DNA from: Rhizobium freirei PRF 81
GTDB lineage: Bacteria; Pseudomonadota; Alphaproteobacteria; Rhizobiales; Rhizobiaceae
Reading direction: 5' to 3'
DNA: 64,000 nucleotides
Assembly (NCBI RefSeq): GCF_000359745.1
Contig: NZ_AQHN01000072.1
Coordinates: 124,001 to 188,000, forward strand
In this document: in pieces, positions 41,603-50,254 of the stretch
How positions within the stretch are numbered: position 1 is the stretch's first letter
How the letters are laid out: every line of letters starts with the position of its first letter
Notes under the pieces: model-generated
Seen by the model: only the letters and a program-made list of their open reading frames with translations
The model's database searches: none
Told to the model about the DNA's origin: nothing
Made by a program: the position numbers and the translations under genes

Positions 41603-42989
41603 GTCGCTTACCGCGCGCGTCCTGCTGCTGACCACGCTGTGGTCGGCGGTAGCGCTGGTGGTGATCGGCCTCGTCATCTCCAACATCTACCGCAAGAGCG
41701 CCGAGCGCGGCTTTCAGGATTTGCTGAGAGCGCAGCTCTACAACGTCATCAATTCGGTGACGATCGGTGACCAGGGCTCATTGGCCGGCAGCCCGCAGCT
41801 CGGCGATCTCCGCTTCGCCCAGCCGAAAACGGGCTGGTACTGGATGGTCGAGCCGCTCGGCACCTACACGGCGACGCCCTTGGTTTCGCCGTCTCTCGGC
41901 GCGTCCAATCTGCCGGTGCTGTCGGTGCTGGAAGCGCCTTTCGACAAGAATTACGAGCGTTATTACATCGTCACTGATGCCTTCGGAAACCGTGTTCAGG
42001 TCGCCGAAACCGAAGTCGTGCTGGATACCGATGGCCGCGCGGCGCGTTTCCGCGTTACCGGCAATGTCGCCGTCGTCGAGGACGATGTCCGCAATTTCTC
42101 CCATAGCCTCTATTTCGCGCTCGTCGGCTTCGGTGTCGGCAGTCTCATCGTCAATGCGCTTGCCATTCTCTATGGTCTGAAGCCGCTCGATAAGGCCCGC
42201 GCCGCACTGGAGCGCATCCGTGCCGGCGAGAGCGAGCGGCTGCAGGGCGATTTCCCGCGCGAGATCCTGCCGCTCGCCAACGAGGTCAACGCACTGATCG
42301 AAAGCAACAGGCGCATTGTCGAGCGCGCCCGCATGCAGGTCGGCAATCTCGCGCATTCGCTGAAGACGCCGATCGCGGTGCTGCTGAATGAATCCCGCGT
42401 GCTGGAACGCTCGCATGGCGATCTGGTGAAGAACCAGGCCGAGGTCATGCAGGGGCAGGTCCAGTCCTATCTCAATCGCGCCCGCATCGCTGCACAGCGC
42501 GATTCCGTGCTGGCGCGCACCGAGGCCGAACCCGCGCTCGAGCGGCTTGTCCGCGTCATGCGGCGGCTCAATGCGGAAAAGGAATTCGAACTCACCGTTT
42601 CTCCCAATCTGGCGCTGGCGATGGAACAGCAGGATTTGGAAGAGACCGTCGGCAATCTTCTGGAAAATGCCGCCCGCTTTGCCGAGCACAAGGTGCGCCT
42701 TTCGGCGAGCGAGGCGCCGCCGGAGATCAAGGGCATCGATCCTGCGCGGCGTCATTGGGTGGAACTTGTGGTAGAAGACGATGGCCCGGGGCTCGAGCCG
42801 GATCAGATCCGCGAGGCGATGAAGCGTGGTCGCAGGCTGGACGAGAGCAAGCCCGGGACAGGTCTCGGCCTGTCGATCGTCAGCGAGATTACCAACGAAT
42901 ATCAAGGCAAGTTCGAATTGTCCCGAGGCGACTGGGGCGGTCTTCGCGCAAGCCTAATTCTACCTGGGCTTACGAAGGATGTTGCGTGA
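41592..42989 (+). CDS. feuQ: Sensor histidine kinase FeuQ
   Basis: A 465-residue membrane sensor kinase: TM1 (about 9-30), a periplasmic domain of about 140 residues, TM2 (about 174-194), a HAMP-like linker, and the H-box NLAHSLKTPIAVL (H255). The ATP domain has NLLENAARFAE, VEDDGPGLE and GTGLGLSIVS. The AHSLKTP H-box is like that of PhoQ-type kinases. It pairs with FeuP (11-nt overlap), and FeuN is the expected periplasmic inhibitor. Confidence 0.92.
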   Translation: MRIKSLTARVLLLTTLWSAVALVVIGLVISNIYRKSAERGFQDLLRAQLYNVINSVTIGDQGSLAGSPQLGDLRFAQPKTGWYWMVEPLGTYTATPLVSPSLGASNLPVLSVLEAPFDKNYERYYIVTDAFGNRVQVAETEVVLDTDGRAARFRVTGNVAVVEDDVRNFSHSLYFALVGFGVGSLIVNALAILYGLKPLDKARAALERIRAGESERLQGDFPREILPLANEVNALIESNRRIVERARMQVGNLAHSLKTPIAVLLNESRVLERSHGDLVKNQAEVMQGQVQSYLNRARIAAQRDSVLARTEAEPALERLVRVMRRLNAEKEFELTVSPNLALAMEQQDLEETVGNLLENAARFAEHKVRLSASEAPPEIKGIDPARRHWVELVVEDDGPGLEPDQIREAMKRGRRLDESKPGTGLGLSIVSEITNEYQGKFELSRGDWGGLRASLILPGLTKDVA

Positions 42990-43080
42990 GGAACGGCATG
43001 ATGCCAAAGAGATATCGTGGGTCATGATGATGCCGCATCGCAGTACCTATGGTTTTGCTTTTTGATACTGGTTCGGTTGT

Positions 43081-43512
43081 ATGAAGCTTCGTACCTATTT
43101 CCTGATTGTCCCCTCTCTTTTTGCAGTACTTGCGCTTTCCGGTTGTTCCACCACGGGTGGTAAAGGAGGCGGCGATAGCTTGTTGTCCTCCCCCAAGCTG
43201 CCGGCGTCGGCGACGTTTATCACAGCGCTCGATGGCGGCATCGTCGGCCGGACGGGATTGAAGCTCAGCGACAACGACAAGCAGCGGGCGCTGGAGGCGG
43301 AGTATCGGGCGCTGGAAACCGCGCCGCTTGGCCAGCCAGTGGCCTGGAAGGGCAGGAATGCCAGCGGCGAAGTCGTAGCCGCCGCGCCCTATCAGGTCGG
43401 CTCGCAGAATTGCCGACAATATACCCATACCATCACCGTCGACGGCAAGCCGACGACCGCGAGGGGCGCTGCCTGCCGCAATGATGACGGCACCTGGACG
43501 CCGCTCGAATAG
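43081..43512 (+). CDS. Lipoprotein, surface-antigen (RT0821/Lpp0805)-like
   Basis: A 143-residue lipoprotein with signal and lipobox LALSGC (lipidated C22) and a C-terminal domain typical of small alphaproteobacterial surface antigens: GQPVAWKGRNASGEV, QNCRQYTHTITVDGK and ACRNDDGTW. The two mature-domain cysteines may form a disulphide. It is probably in the outer membrane. It follows feuQ by 91 nt and precedes the ccm operon by 95 nt, so it is likely its own unit. Confidence 0.8.
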   Translation: MKLRTYFLIVPSLFAVLALSGCSTTGGKGGGDSLLSSPKLPASATFITALDGGIVGRTGLKLSDNDKQRALEAEYRALETAPLGQPVAWKGRNASGEVVAAAPYQVGSQNCRQYTHTITVDGKPTTARGAACRNDDGTWTPLE

Positions 43513-43607
43513 GTTCGCTTGCTGAGAGGCGCGGCCAAACGCCTCAAATCTTCGTCAGTGAGGCTTTCTCAGTTGGAATAAGCGCCCCGTTAAAGTATTG
43601 GGCGTTT

Positions 43608-44750
43608 ATGCTGTTCTGGATTCTCGTGGCCGTCATCACGGCCGTTGTCGGCGCTGTGCTGCTCTTTCCTCTTCTGCGTGGTGCAAAGGAGGCCGCCGAC
43701 TATCGTTCCGGAGAGGCCGAGGTCTACCGCGATCAGCTCCGCGAACTGGATCGTGATCTTGCCGGCGGGCTGATCTCGCCGGAGGAGGCAGGCTATGCCC
43801 GGGCGGAGATCGGTCGGCGCCTCATCGCCGTTTCCAAAGGCGAGGCCACCGAAGCGAAATCGCCTGCCCGAGGCAACTATCGCTTTTCGCAGGCGTTCAT
43901 CATCGTCCTTCTCCCCGCCATCGGCCTCTGTCTTTATCTCGCCAACGGCAATCCGGGGCTACCGTCGCAGCCGCTGGAAGCGCGGCTCGAGAAGCCCGGC
44001 AACGACCTTGCCATTTCCATCGTCAAGATCGAACAGCATCTGGCCCAGAATCCCGATGACGCCAAGGGCTGGGAAGTTCTGGCGCCGATCTATTTCAAGA
44101 CCAATCGTATCGCTGACGCGGAGCTTGCCTATCGCAATGTCATCCGTTTGCTGGGGCCGAATGCCACGCGGCTCGGCGATCTGGGCGAAGTCCTGGTGGT
44201 CAAGGCCAACGGCGTCGTGACTGCGGAGGCCCGCAGCGTCCTGCAGCAGTCGCTGGCGCTCGATACCGCCAATCCGCGCACGCTTTTCTATCTGGCGCTG
44301 GCGCTGGAGCAGGAAGGCAAGGCGGGGGACGCGAAGTCAGCCTTCGAAGCCTTGGCCAGGCTATCGCCGCCGGATGCGCCCTGGCTTGCCGCCGTCAATG
44401 AGCATATTGTCAAGAATGGCGGCCAGCCCACGGCATCCGCGAATGCCAACGCGCCCGGCAACCCGACTGCGGAGGATGTCGCGGCCGCCAATGCGCTCAG
44501 CAGCGGCGATCGCCAGCAAATGATCCGCGGCATGGTCGAGAGCCTTGATGCCAAGCTTAAGGACGACCCGAAGAATTTCGAAGGCTGGATGCGGCTGATC
44601 CGTTCCTATGCGGTGCTGAACGATCGGGAGCGTGCAGCGGATGCGTTGAAGCGCGGCCTTGCGGCTTTTCCCGCCGATGGAGGAGAGGGCCGGCAGCTTC
44701 TGGCGCTGGCGAAGGAATTGGGACTGCCGACGGAGGTGAAACAGCAATGA
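43608..44750 (+). CDS. ccmI (cycH): Cytochrome c maturation protein CcmI
   Basis: A 380-residue protein with two N-terminal membrane helices flanking a cytoplasmic loop (LLFPLLRG and FIIVLLPAIGLCLYLAN). A periplasmic TPR region follows (KTNRIADAELAYRNVIRLLG and others). CcmI presents apocytochrome c to the haem lyase CcmFH. It begins the tight ccmI-E-F-H operon (cycHJKL in rhizobial naming) and overlaps ccmE by 4 nt. Confidence 0.94.
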   Translation: MLFWILVAVITAVVGAVLLFPLLRGAKEAADYRSGEAEVYRDQLRELDRDLAGGLISPEEAGYARAEIGRRLIAVSKGEATEAKSPARGNYRFSQAFIIVLLPAIGLCLYLANGNPGLPSQPLEARLEKPGNDLAISIVKIEQHLAQNPDDAKGWEVLAPIYFKTNRIADAELAYRNVIRLLGPNATRLGDLGEVLVVKANGVVTAEARSVLQQSLALDTANPRTLFYLALALEQEGKAGDAKSAFEALARLSPPDAPWLAAVNEHIVKNGGQPTASANANAPGNPTAEDVAAANALSSGDRQQMIRGMVESLDAKLKDDPKNFEGWMRLIRSYAVLNDRERAADALKRGLAAFPADGGEGRQLLALAKELGLPTEVKQQ

Positions 44751-45196
44751 CCCGCAAGCAGAAACGCCTGGCAGTGATCGCCGGCGGCATGGGTTTCATC
44801 GCCGTTGCCGTGCTGCTCGTCCTGTTCGCCTTCAGCCAGTCGGTCGCCTATTTCTATATGCCGGCCGATCTCGCCAAGACGCCGGTCAACGCCGGCACGC
44901 TGATCCGCCTTGGCGGGTTGGTCGGCGAAGGATCGATCGTGCGCGGGCAGGGTACGCAGGTACAATTCGCCGTGACCGACGGCACCGATACCATCAAGGT
45001 GAAATATGACGGCATCCTGCCTGACCTTTTCCGCGAAGGGCAGGGCGTCGTCACCGAGGGCAAATTCGAGCCGGGCAGCAATGTCTTTGTCGCGGACAGC
45101 GTTCTTGCCAAGCATGATGAGCGCTACATGCCGAAGCAGGTTGCCGACAAGCTGAAGGCTGACGGCGTCTGGAAGGGCGAGGAGGCGACCCGATGA
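44747..45196 (+). CDS. ccmE (cycJ): Haem chaperone CcmE
   Basis: A 149-residue periplasmic haem chaperone anchored by an N-terminal helix (GGMGFIAVAVLLVLFAFSQS). The haem-binding histidine is in LAKHDERYMP near the C-terminus. It carries haem from CcmC to the CcmF/H lyase. It overlaps both neighbours by 4 nt. Confidence 0.95.
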   Translation: MTRKQKRLAVIAGGMGFIAVAVLLVLFAFSQSVAYFYMPADLAKTPVNAGTLIRLGGLVGEGSIVRGQGTQVQFAVTDGTDTIKVKYDGILPDLFREGQGVVTEGKFEPGSNVFVADSVLAKHDERYMPKQVADKLKADGVWKGEEATR

Positions 45197-47181
45197 TTAT
45201 CGAGCTTGGACATTATGCCCTGGTTCTGGCGCTGGCGACCGCACTCGTCGTCTCCATCCTTCCTGTCATCGGCACGCGCCGCGGCGACGTGTCGATGATG
45301 GATATCGCGCCGGTCGGCTCGGTCGTCGCATTCTTGCTTGTCGCCTTTTCTTTTGGCGTCCTGACCTATGCCTATGTCGCCTCCGATTTCTCCGTGCTGA
45401 ACGTCTGGGCCAATTCCCATTCGCTGATGCCGCTGATCTTCAAGATTTCCGGCGTCTGGGGCAATCACGAGGGATCGATGATGCTCTGGCTGCTGATCCT
45501 GTCGCTGTTCAGCGCACTGGTCGCACTGTTCGGGCGCAATCTGCCCGATGTGCTGCGTGCCAATGTTCTGGCCGTGCAGTCCTGGATCTCCTCGGCCTTT
45601 CTGGTCTTCATTCTGCTGACATCCAATCCGTTCCTCCGGCTCGACCCGGCGCCGGCCGAGGGCAAGGATCTCAATCCCGTCCTGCAGGATATCGGCCTCG
45701 CCATCCATCCGCCCTTGCTCTACCTCGGCTATGTCGGCTTCTCCGTCTGCTTTTCCTTCGCCGTCGCAGCGCTTCTGGAGGGCCGTATCGACGCCGCCTG
45801 GGCACGCTGGGTTCGGCCTTGGACGCTTGCCGCCTGGAGCTTCCTGACGCTTGGCATCGCCATGGGTTCCTACTGGGCCTACTACGAACTCGGCTGGGGC
45901 GGCTGGTGGTTCTGGGATCCGGTGGAAAACGCCTCCTTCATGCCCTGGCTTGCCGGCACTGCGCTGCTGCACTCGGCGCTGGTCATGGAGAAGCGTGACG
46001 CTCTGAAGATCTGGACGGTGCTGCTGGCGATCCTGACCTTCTCGCTCTCGCTGCTCGGCACCTTCCTCGTCCGCTCCGGCGTGCTGACCTCGGTGCATTC
46101 TTTTGCCAGCGATCCGACGCGCGGCATTTTCATTCTCTGCATTCTGCTTGTTTTCATCGGCGGCGCACTGTCGCTCTTCGCTCTTCGCGCGCCGAAGCTT
46201 GCCGCTGGCGGATTGTTCGCGCCGATTTCGCGCGAGGGAGCGCTGGTTCTCAACAATCTGATCCTGACAGTCGCCTGCGGCACGGTGCTGACGGGCACGC
46301 TCTATCCGCTGGCGCTGGAGACGCTGACCGGCGACAAGATTTCCGTCGGGCCGCCCTTTTTCAACATGACGTTCGGGCTGCTGATGACGCCGATCCTCAT
46401 CGCCGTGCCGTTCGGCCCGCTGCTTGCCTGGAAGCGTGGCGATCTGCTGGGCGCGTTGCAGCGGCTCTATGTCGTGGCCGGTCTTGCCTTTCTGGCCGGG
46501 CTTGTCCTGTTCTATCTCAAGCATGGCGGCCCGGTGATGGCCATTCTCGGCCTTGCTGCCGGCTTCTTCCTGATCTTCGGCGCGCTGGCTGATCTCTGGT
46601 ATCGCGCCGGCGTTCGCAAGGTTGCCGCTGGTGTCGCCTGGCGCCGGCTGCGCGGGCTGCCGCGTTCCGCCTTCGGCACCGCGCTCGCCCATGCCGGCCT
46701 CGGCATTACCGTGCTCGGCATCGTCGCCGTGACGACCTTCGAGGCGGAAAACATCACCAGCATGAAGCCGGGCGAGACCGCTGATCTCGGCGGCTACAGC
46801 CTGCGCTTTGAAGGCGTGCAACCGGCTGTCGGTCCGAACTTTACCGAGGATCGCGCCCGCTTCACGGTGAGCCGCGGCGGCGTCGCCTTTGCCGAAATGT
46901 CGTCCGCCAAACGCGTGTTTACGGCAAGCCGCACGGCAACGACCGAATCCGGCATCCTGACGCTTGGGCCGAACCAGCTCTACGTATCGATCGGCGATGC
47001 CGGCAAGGATGGCGGCATGGTCGTGCGTATCTGGTGGAAGCCGTTCATCCTTTGCATCTGGGTGGGTGCGCTCGTCATGGCGTTCGGCGGTTTCGTGTCG
47101 CTCAGCGATCGGCGCTTGCGTATCGGCGCGCCAAGTCGCAAGGCAAAGCCGGCCGATCCTGCCATGGAGCCGGCCGAATGA
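45193..47181 (+). CDS. ccmF (cycK): Haem lyase subunit CcmF
   Basis: A 662-residue polytopic membrane protein with the tryptophan-rich WWD motif (WGGWWFWDPVENASFMPWL) and conserved histidines in flanking segments (ISGVWGNHEGSMMLW, AIHPPLLYLGYVGF). It attaches haem to apocytochrome c at CXXCH sites such as those in the cytochromes at 4.4-5.9 kb. It overlaps ccmE and ccmH by 4 nt each. Confidence 0.96.
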   Translation: MIIELGHYALVLALATALVVSILPVIGTRRGDVSMMDIAPVGSVVAFLLVAFSFGVLTYAYVASDFSVLNVWANSHSLMPLIFKISGVWGNHEGSMMLWLLILSLFSALVALFGRNLPDVLRANVLAVQSWISSAFLVFILLTSNPFLRLDPAPAEGKDLNPVLQDIGLAIHPPLLYLGYVGFSVCFSFAVAALLEGRIDAAWARWVRPWTLAAWSFLTLGIAMGSYWAYYELGWGGWWFWDPVENASFMPWLAGTALLHSALVMEKRDALKIWTVLLAILTFSLSLLGTFLVRSGVLTSVHSFASDPTRGIFILCILLVFIGGALSLFALRAPKLAAGGLFAPISREGALVLNNLILTVACGTVLTGTLYPLALETLTGDKISVGPPFFNMTFGLLMTPILIAVPFGPLLAWKRGDLLGALQRLYVVAGLAFLAGLVLFYLKHGGPVMAILGLAAGFFLIFGALADLWYRAGVRKVAAGVAWRRLRGLPRSAFGTALAHAGLGITVLGIVAVTTFEAENITSMKPGETADLGGYSLRFEGVQPAVGPNFTEDRARFTVSRGGVAFAEMSSAKRVFTASRTATTESGILTLGPNQLYVSIGDAGKDGGMVVRIWWKPFILCIWVGALVMAFGGFVSLSDRRLRIGAPSRKAKPADPAMEPAE

Positions 47182-47684
47182 GCAGGGTTCGGTCGATATT
47201 ACCCTTTGCGCGCGCAAGCCGTCTGCCTGGCCTTGTCAGGCTCTGGCTCTGTCTTGCAGCCATCCTGACGCCGCTATCGGCCTTCGCCGTCAATCCCGAT
47301 GAAGTTCTGCCCGATCCGGCCATGGAAGCGCGGGCGCGGACGATCTCCGCTGAATTGCGCTGCATGGTCTGCCAGAACCAGTCGATCGACGATTCCAATG
47401 CCGACCTTGCGCGCGATCTGCGTCTGCTGGTCCGCAACCGCCTCAAGGATGGCGACACCGATCAGCAGGTACTCGATTACATAGTCTCCCGTTATGGTGA
47501 GTTCGTCCTCTTGAAGCCGCGCTTCAGCGAAAAGACATTCATACTCTGGGGTGCGCCGATCTCACTCTTTGTCGTCGGCGGATTTGCCCTTGCAGTCTAT
47601 GCTCGCCGCCGTGCCGGCAAGCCCACCGGCAAGCCTCTGAGTGCCGAGGAAGAGGCGCAATTGAATGAGATCCTGGGAAAGTGA
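47178..47684 (+). CDS. ccmH (cycL): Cytochrome c maturation thiol protein CcmH
   Basis: A 168-residue periplasmic protein with a signal segment, the thioredox motif ELRCMVCQNQSI (LRCxxCQ) and a C-terminal membrane helix. It reduces the CXXCH cysteines of apocytochromes before haem attachment. The start overlaps the ccmF stop (ATGA). ccmABCD and ccmG must lie elsewhere on the chromosome. Confidence 0.95.
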   Translation: MSRVRSILPFARASRLPGLVRLWLCLAAILTPLSAFAVNPDEVLPDPAMEARARTISAELRCMVCQNQSIDDSNADLARDLRLLVRNRLKDGDTDQQVLDYIVSRYGEFVLLKPRFSEKTFILWGAPISLFVVGGFALAVYARRRAGKPTGKPLSAEEEAQLNEILGK

Positions 47685-47852
47685 CGCTGACGTCATCTTC
47701 CTTCACGTCATTGCCATCATTTCCCTACATTACGAATTTTTCATGGGGCGGACAGTTCGCTGTAAGGTCCCGTGTCCTATATGTTTACCACACAAGTCAT
47801 TGTCGGCCTGCGCCGGCGGAAATCTGACGAGAGAAGAGAAGGTAACTCGCAT

Positions 47853-49391
47853 ATGTTCAGGAATATCAAGGACACCTTGTCCCGTAGCACCGCTATGAAG
47901 GCTTCTGTCGTCGCCGGTCTCGCTGTCGCTGCTCTGGCAACGGGTGTTCCCGCCGAAGTCAGCAGTTCCTATGCCGATGCCGTCAATGTTCAGGCACCGC
48001 AGGTTCCGAGCTTTGCCAACGTGGTGGATGCCGTATCGCCGGCGGTCGTCTCGGTCCGTGTCGAATCCCGCGTCAACTCGGCTGCCGATGAAGACGACTC
48101 CTTCAGCCTCGGTCGTGGCTTCGACGATCTCCCCGACAATCACCCGCTGAAGAAGTTCTTCCGCCAGTTCGAGCAGCAGCAGGGCCGCGGCCAGCAGAAG
48201 AATTCCGAGGATGGCAAGGGCCGCCTGCGGCCGGTCGCTCAAGGCTCCGGCTTCTTCGTGTCGGAAGACGGCTACATCGTCACCAACAATCACGTCGTTT
48301 CAGATGGCGCAGCCTTTGTCGTCGTTCTCAACGATGGCACCGAACTCGACGCCAAGCTCGTCGGCAAGGATTCGCGCACCGACCTTGCCGTGCTGAAGGT
48401 CGACCCCAAGGGCAAGAAATTCACCTATGTCGGCTGGGCCGATGACGCCAAGGTCCGCGTCGGCGATTGGGTCGTTGCCGTCGGCAATCCGTTCGGCCTC
48501 GGCGGCACCGTGACCGCGGGCATCGTCTCTGCCCGTGGCCGCGACATCCATTCCGGTCCCTATGACGATTACATCCAGATCGATGCGCCCGTGAACAAGG
48601 GCAACTCCGGTGGCCCGACCTTCAACCTCAACGGCCAGGTGGTCGGCATCAATACCGCCATCTTCTCGCAGTCGGGCGGCAGCGTCGGCATCGCCTTCGC
48701 CATTCCGGCGACCACCGCCAGGGATGTCGTCACCGATCTGATCAAGACCGGCACGGTTTCGCGCGGCTGGCTTGGCGTTCAGATCCAGCCCGTCAGCAAG
48801 GATATCGCTGAATCCCTCGGCCTTTCCGAAGCAAGCGGCGCGCTGGTCGTCTCTCCGCAGGATGGCTCGCCGGGTCAGAAGGCGGGCATCAAGAACGGCG
48901 ATGTGATCATGGCGGTCAACGGCGATCCGGTCAAGGATCCGCGCGATCTGGCTCGTCGCATCGGTGCCATGCAGCCGGGCGCCAAGGTCGAGGTTTCCCT
49001 GTGGCGTAATGGCAAGTCCCAATCGGTCACGGTCGAGCTCGGCACTTTGCCGGTCGATCAGAGCCAGTCTTCGACTGACGACAACTCGCAGCCGAGCCAG
49101 TCGCAGCCATCCACCGAAAAGGCCCTGGCCGATCTTGGTCTCACCGTCGGCCCCTCCGACGATGGCAAGGGCGTTGCCATCACCGCCGTCGACCCCGATT
49201 CCGATGCTGCCGACAAGGGCGTGAAGGAAGGCGAGAAGATCACCTCGGTCAACAATCAGCAGGTCTCGAGCGCCAAGGACATTGTCAAGGTTCTCGAACA
49301 GGCGAAGAAGGACGGCCGCACGCGCGCCCTGTTCCAGATCCAGTCCGGTGACGGCAGCCGTTTCGTCGCCCTGCCGATCAATGCAGGCTGA
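47853..49391 (+). CDS. degP: DegP/HtrA periplasmic serine protease
   Basis: A 512-residue protease-chaperone: a signal-like N-terminus (MKASVVAGLAVAALATGVPA), then a trypsin-like domain with triad H147 (VTNNHVV), D177 (SRTDLAVL) and S252 (NKGNSGGP). Two PDZ domains follow (about 300-395 and 420-505). A Ser/Gln/Asp-rich linker separates them. It degrades misfolded envelope proteins. The start at 47853 has AAGG 10 nt upstream. It is followed by a strong terminator and then a two-component pair. Confidence 0.95.
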   Translation: MFRNIKDTLSRSTAMKASVVAGLAVAALATGVPAEVSSSYADAVNVQAPQVPSFANVVDAVSPAVVSVRVESRVNSAADEDDSFSLGRGFDDLPDNHPLKKFFRQFEQQQGRGQQKNSEDGKGRLRPVAQGSGFFVSEDGYIVTNNHVVSDGAAFVVVLNDGTELDAKLVGKDSRTDLAVLKVDPKGKKFTYVGWADDAKVRVGDWVVAVGNPFGLGGTVTAGIVSARGRDIHSGPYDDYIQIDAPVNKGNSGGPTFNLNGQVVGINTAIFSQSGGSVGIAFAIPATTARDVVTDLIKTGTVSRGWLGVQIQPVSKDIAESLGLSEASGALVVSPQDGSPGQKAGIKNGDVIMAVNGDPVKDPRDLARRIGAMQPGAKVEVSLWRNGKSQSVTVELGTLPVDQSQSSTDDNSQPSQSQPSTEKALADLGLTVGPSDDGKGVAITAVDPDSDAADKGVKEGEKITSVNNQQVSSAKDIVKVLEQAKKDGRTRALFQIQSGDGSRFVALPINAG

Positions 49392-49416
49392 TCCTTTCCA
49401 TCTCTAAGAATACAAT

Positions 49417-49456
49417 GGGAAGCCGCGCAGGCACGGCTTGCGCGGCTTCCCCTTTA
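49417..49456 (+). terminator. Rho-independent terminator of degP
   Basis: A perfect 11-bp stem (GGGAAGCCGCG / CGCGGCTTCCC) with a 13-nt loop is followed by CTTTAG. It lies 25 nt after the degP stop and separates degP from the two-component genes. Confidence 0.85.
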
Positions 49457-49576
49457 GATGACGTAAACGATGACTGGCTCTGAGGCAGGTGAAAGATGAC
49501 AACCGCTGGCCAACATGCCGTGAATCCTTCCGAATCCGGTTGTGCCGAGACACCCTCGGCAGGTAATGTCGCCCAC

Positions 49577-50254
49577 ATGAAGATTCTGATCATCGAAGAC
49601 GATCTCGAGGCAGCGGCCTATCTCACCAAGGCGTTTCGCGAGGCCGGCATCATTGCCGATCACGCCAGCGACGGCGAGAGCGGTCTCTTCATGGGCACGG
49701 AAAACACCTACGATGTCGCTATCATCGATCGTATGCTGCCGCGCCGCGATGGCCTGTCCGTCATCAGCGAATTGCGCCGCAAGGGCGTGCATACCCCGGT
49801 CCTGATCCTCTCGGCGCTTGGGCAGGTCGACGATCGCGTCACCGGCTTGCGTGCTGGCGGCGATGACTATCTGCCAAAACCCTATGCTTTCAGCGAGCTG
49901 CTCGCGCGTGTGGAAGTGCTGGGGCGCCGCAAGGGAACGCCCGAGCAGGATGTTCTCTATCGCGTCGGCGATCTCGAATTGGATCGGCTGTCGCATGAGG
50001 TTCGCCGCGGCGGCAAGGAAATCCCGCTGCAGCCGCGTGAATTCCGCCTGCTGGAATATTTGATGAAGAATGCCGGCCAGGTCGTCACCCGCACCATGCT
50101 TCTCGAGAATGTCTGGGACTATCATTTCGATCCGCAGACCAACGTCATCGACGTCCATGTCTCGCGGCTGCGCTCCAAGATCGAGAAGGATTTCAGTCAG
50201 CCATTGCTGAAGACGATCCGCGGCGCCGGCTACATGATCAAGGACGAGGGATGA
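49577..50254 (+). CDS. OmpR-family response regulator
   Basis: A 225-residue regulator with receiver D51 (AIIDRMLPRRDG) and K101 (YLPKPYAF), and a winged-helix output domain (PREFRLLEYLMKNAGQVV). It forms a pair with the kinase that starts 4 nt before its stop. The neighbouring degP suggests an envelope-stress role, but no target site is visible. The start could be ATG 49496 (28 more residues, with GAAAG upstream) or ATG 49577, where homology begins. Confidence 0.88.
   Translation: MKILIIEDDLEAAAYLTKAFREAGIIADHASDGESGLFMGTENTYDVAIIDRMLPRRDGLSVISELRRKGVHTPVLILSALGQVDDRVTGLRAGGDDYLPKPYAFSELLARVEVLGRRKGTPEQDVLYRVGDLELDRLSHEVRRGGKEIPLQPREFRLLEYLMKNAGQVVTRTMLLENVWDYHFDPQTNVIDVHVSRLRSKIEKDFSQPLLKTIRGAGYMIKDEG

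Noticed and set aside
45124..47217. A 697-codon minus-strand frame opposite ccmF
   Set aside because: It is antisense to a CcmF with a perfect WWD motif; the translation is low-complexity Gln/Arg/Asp sequence.
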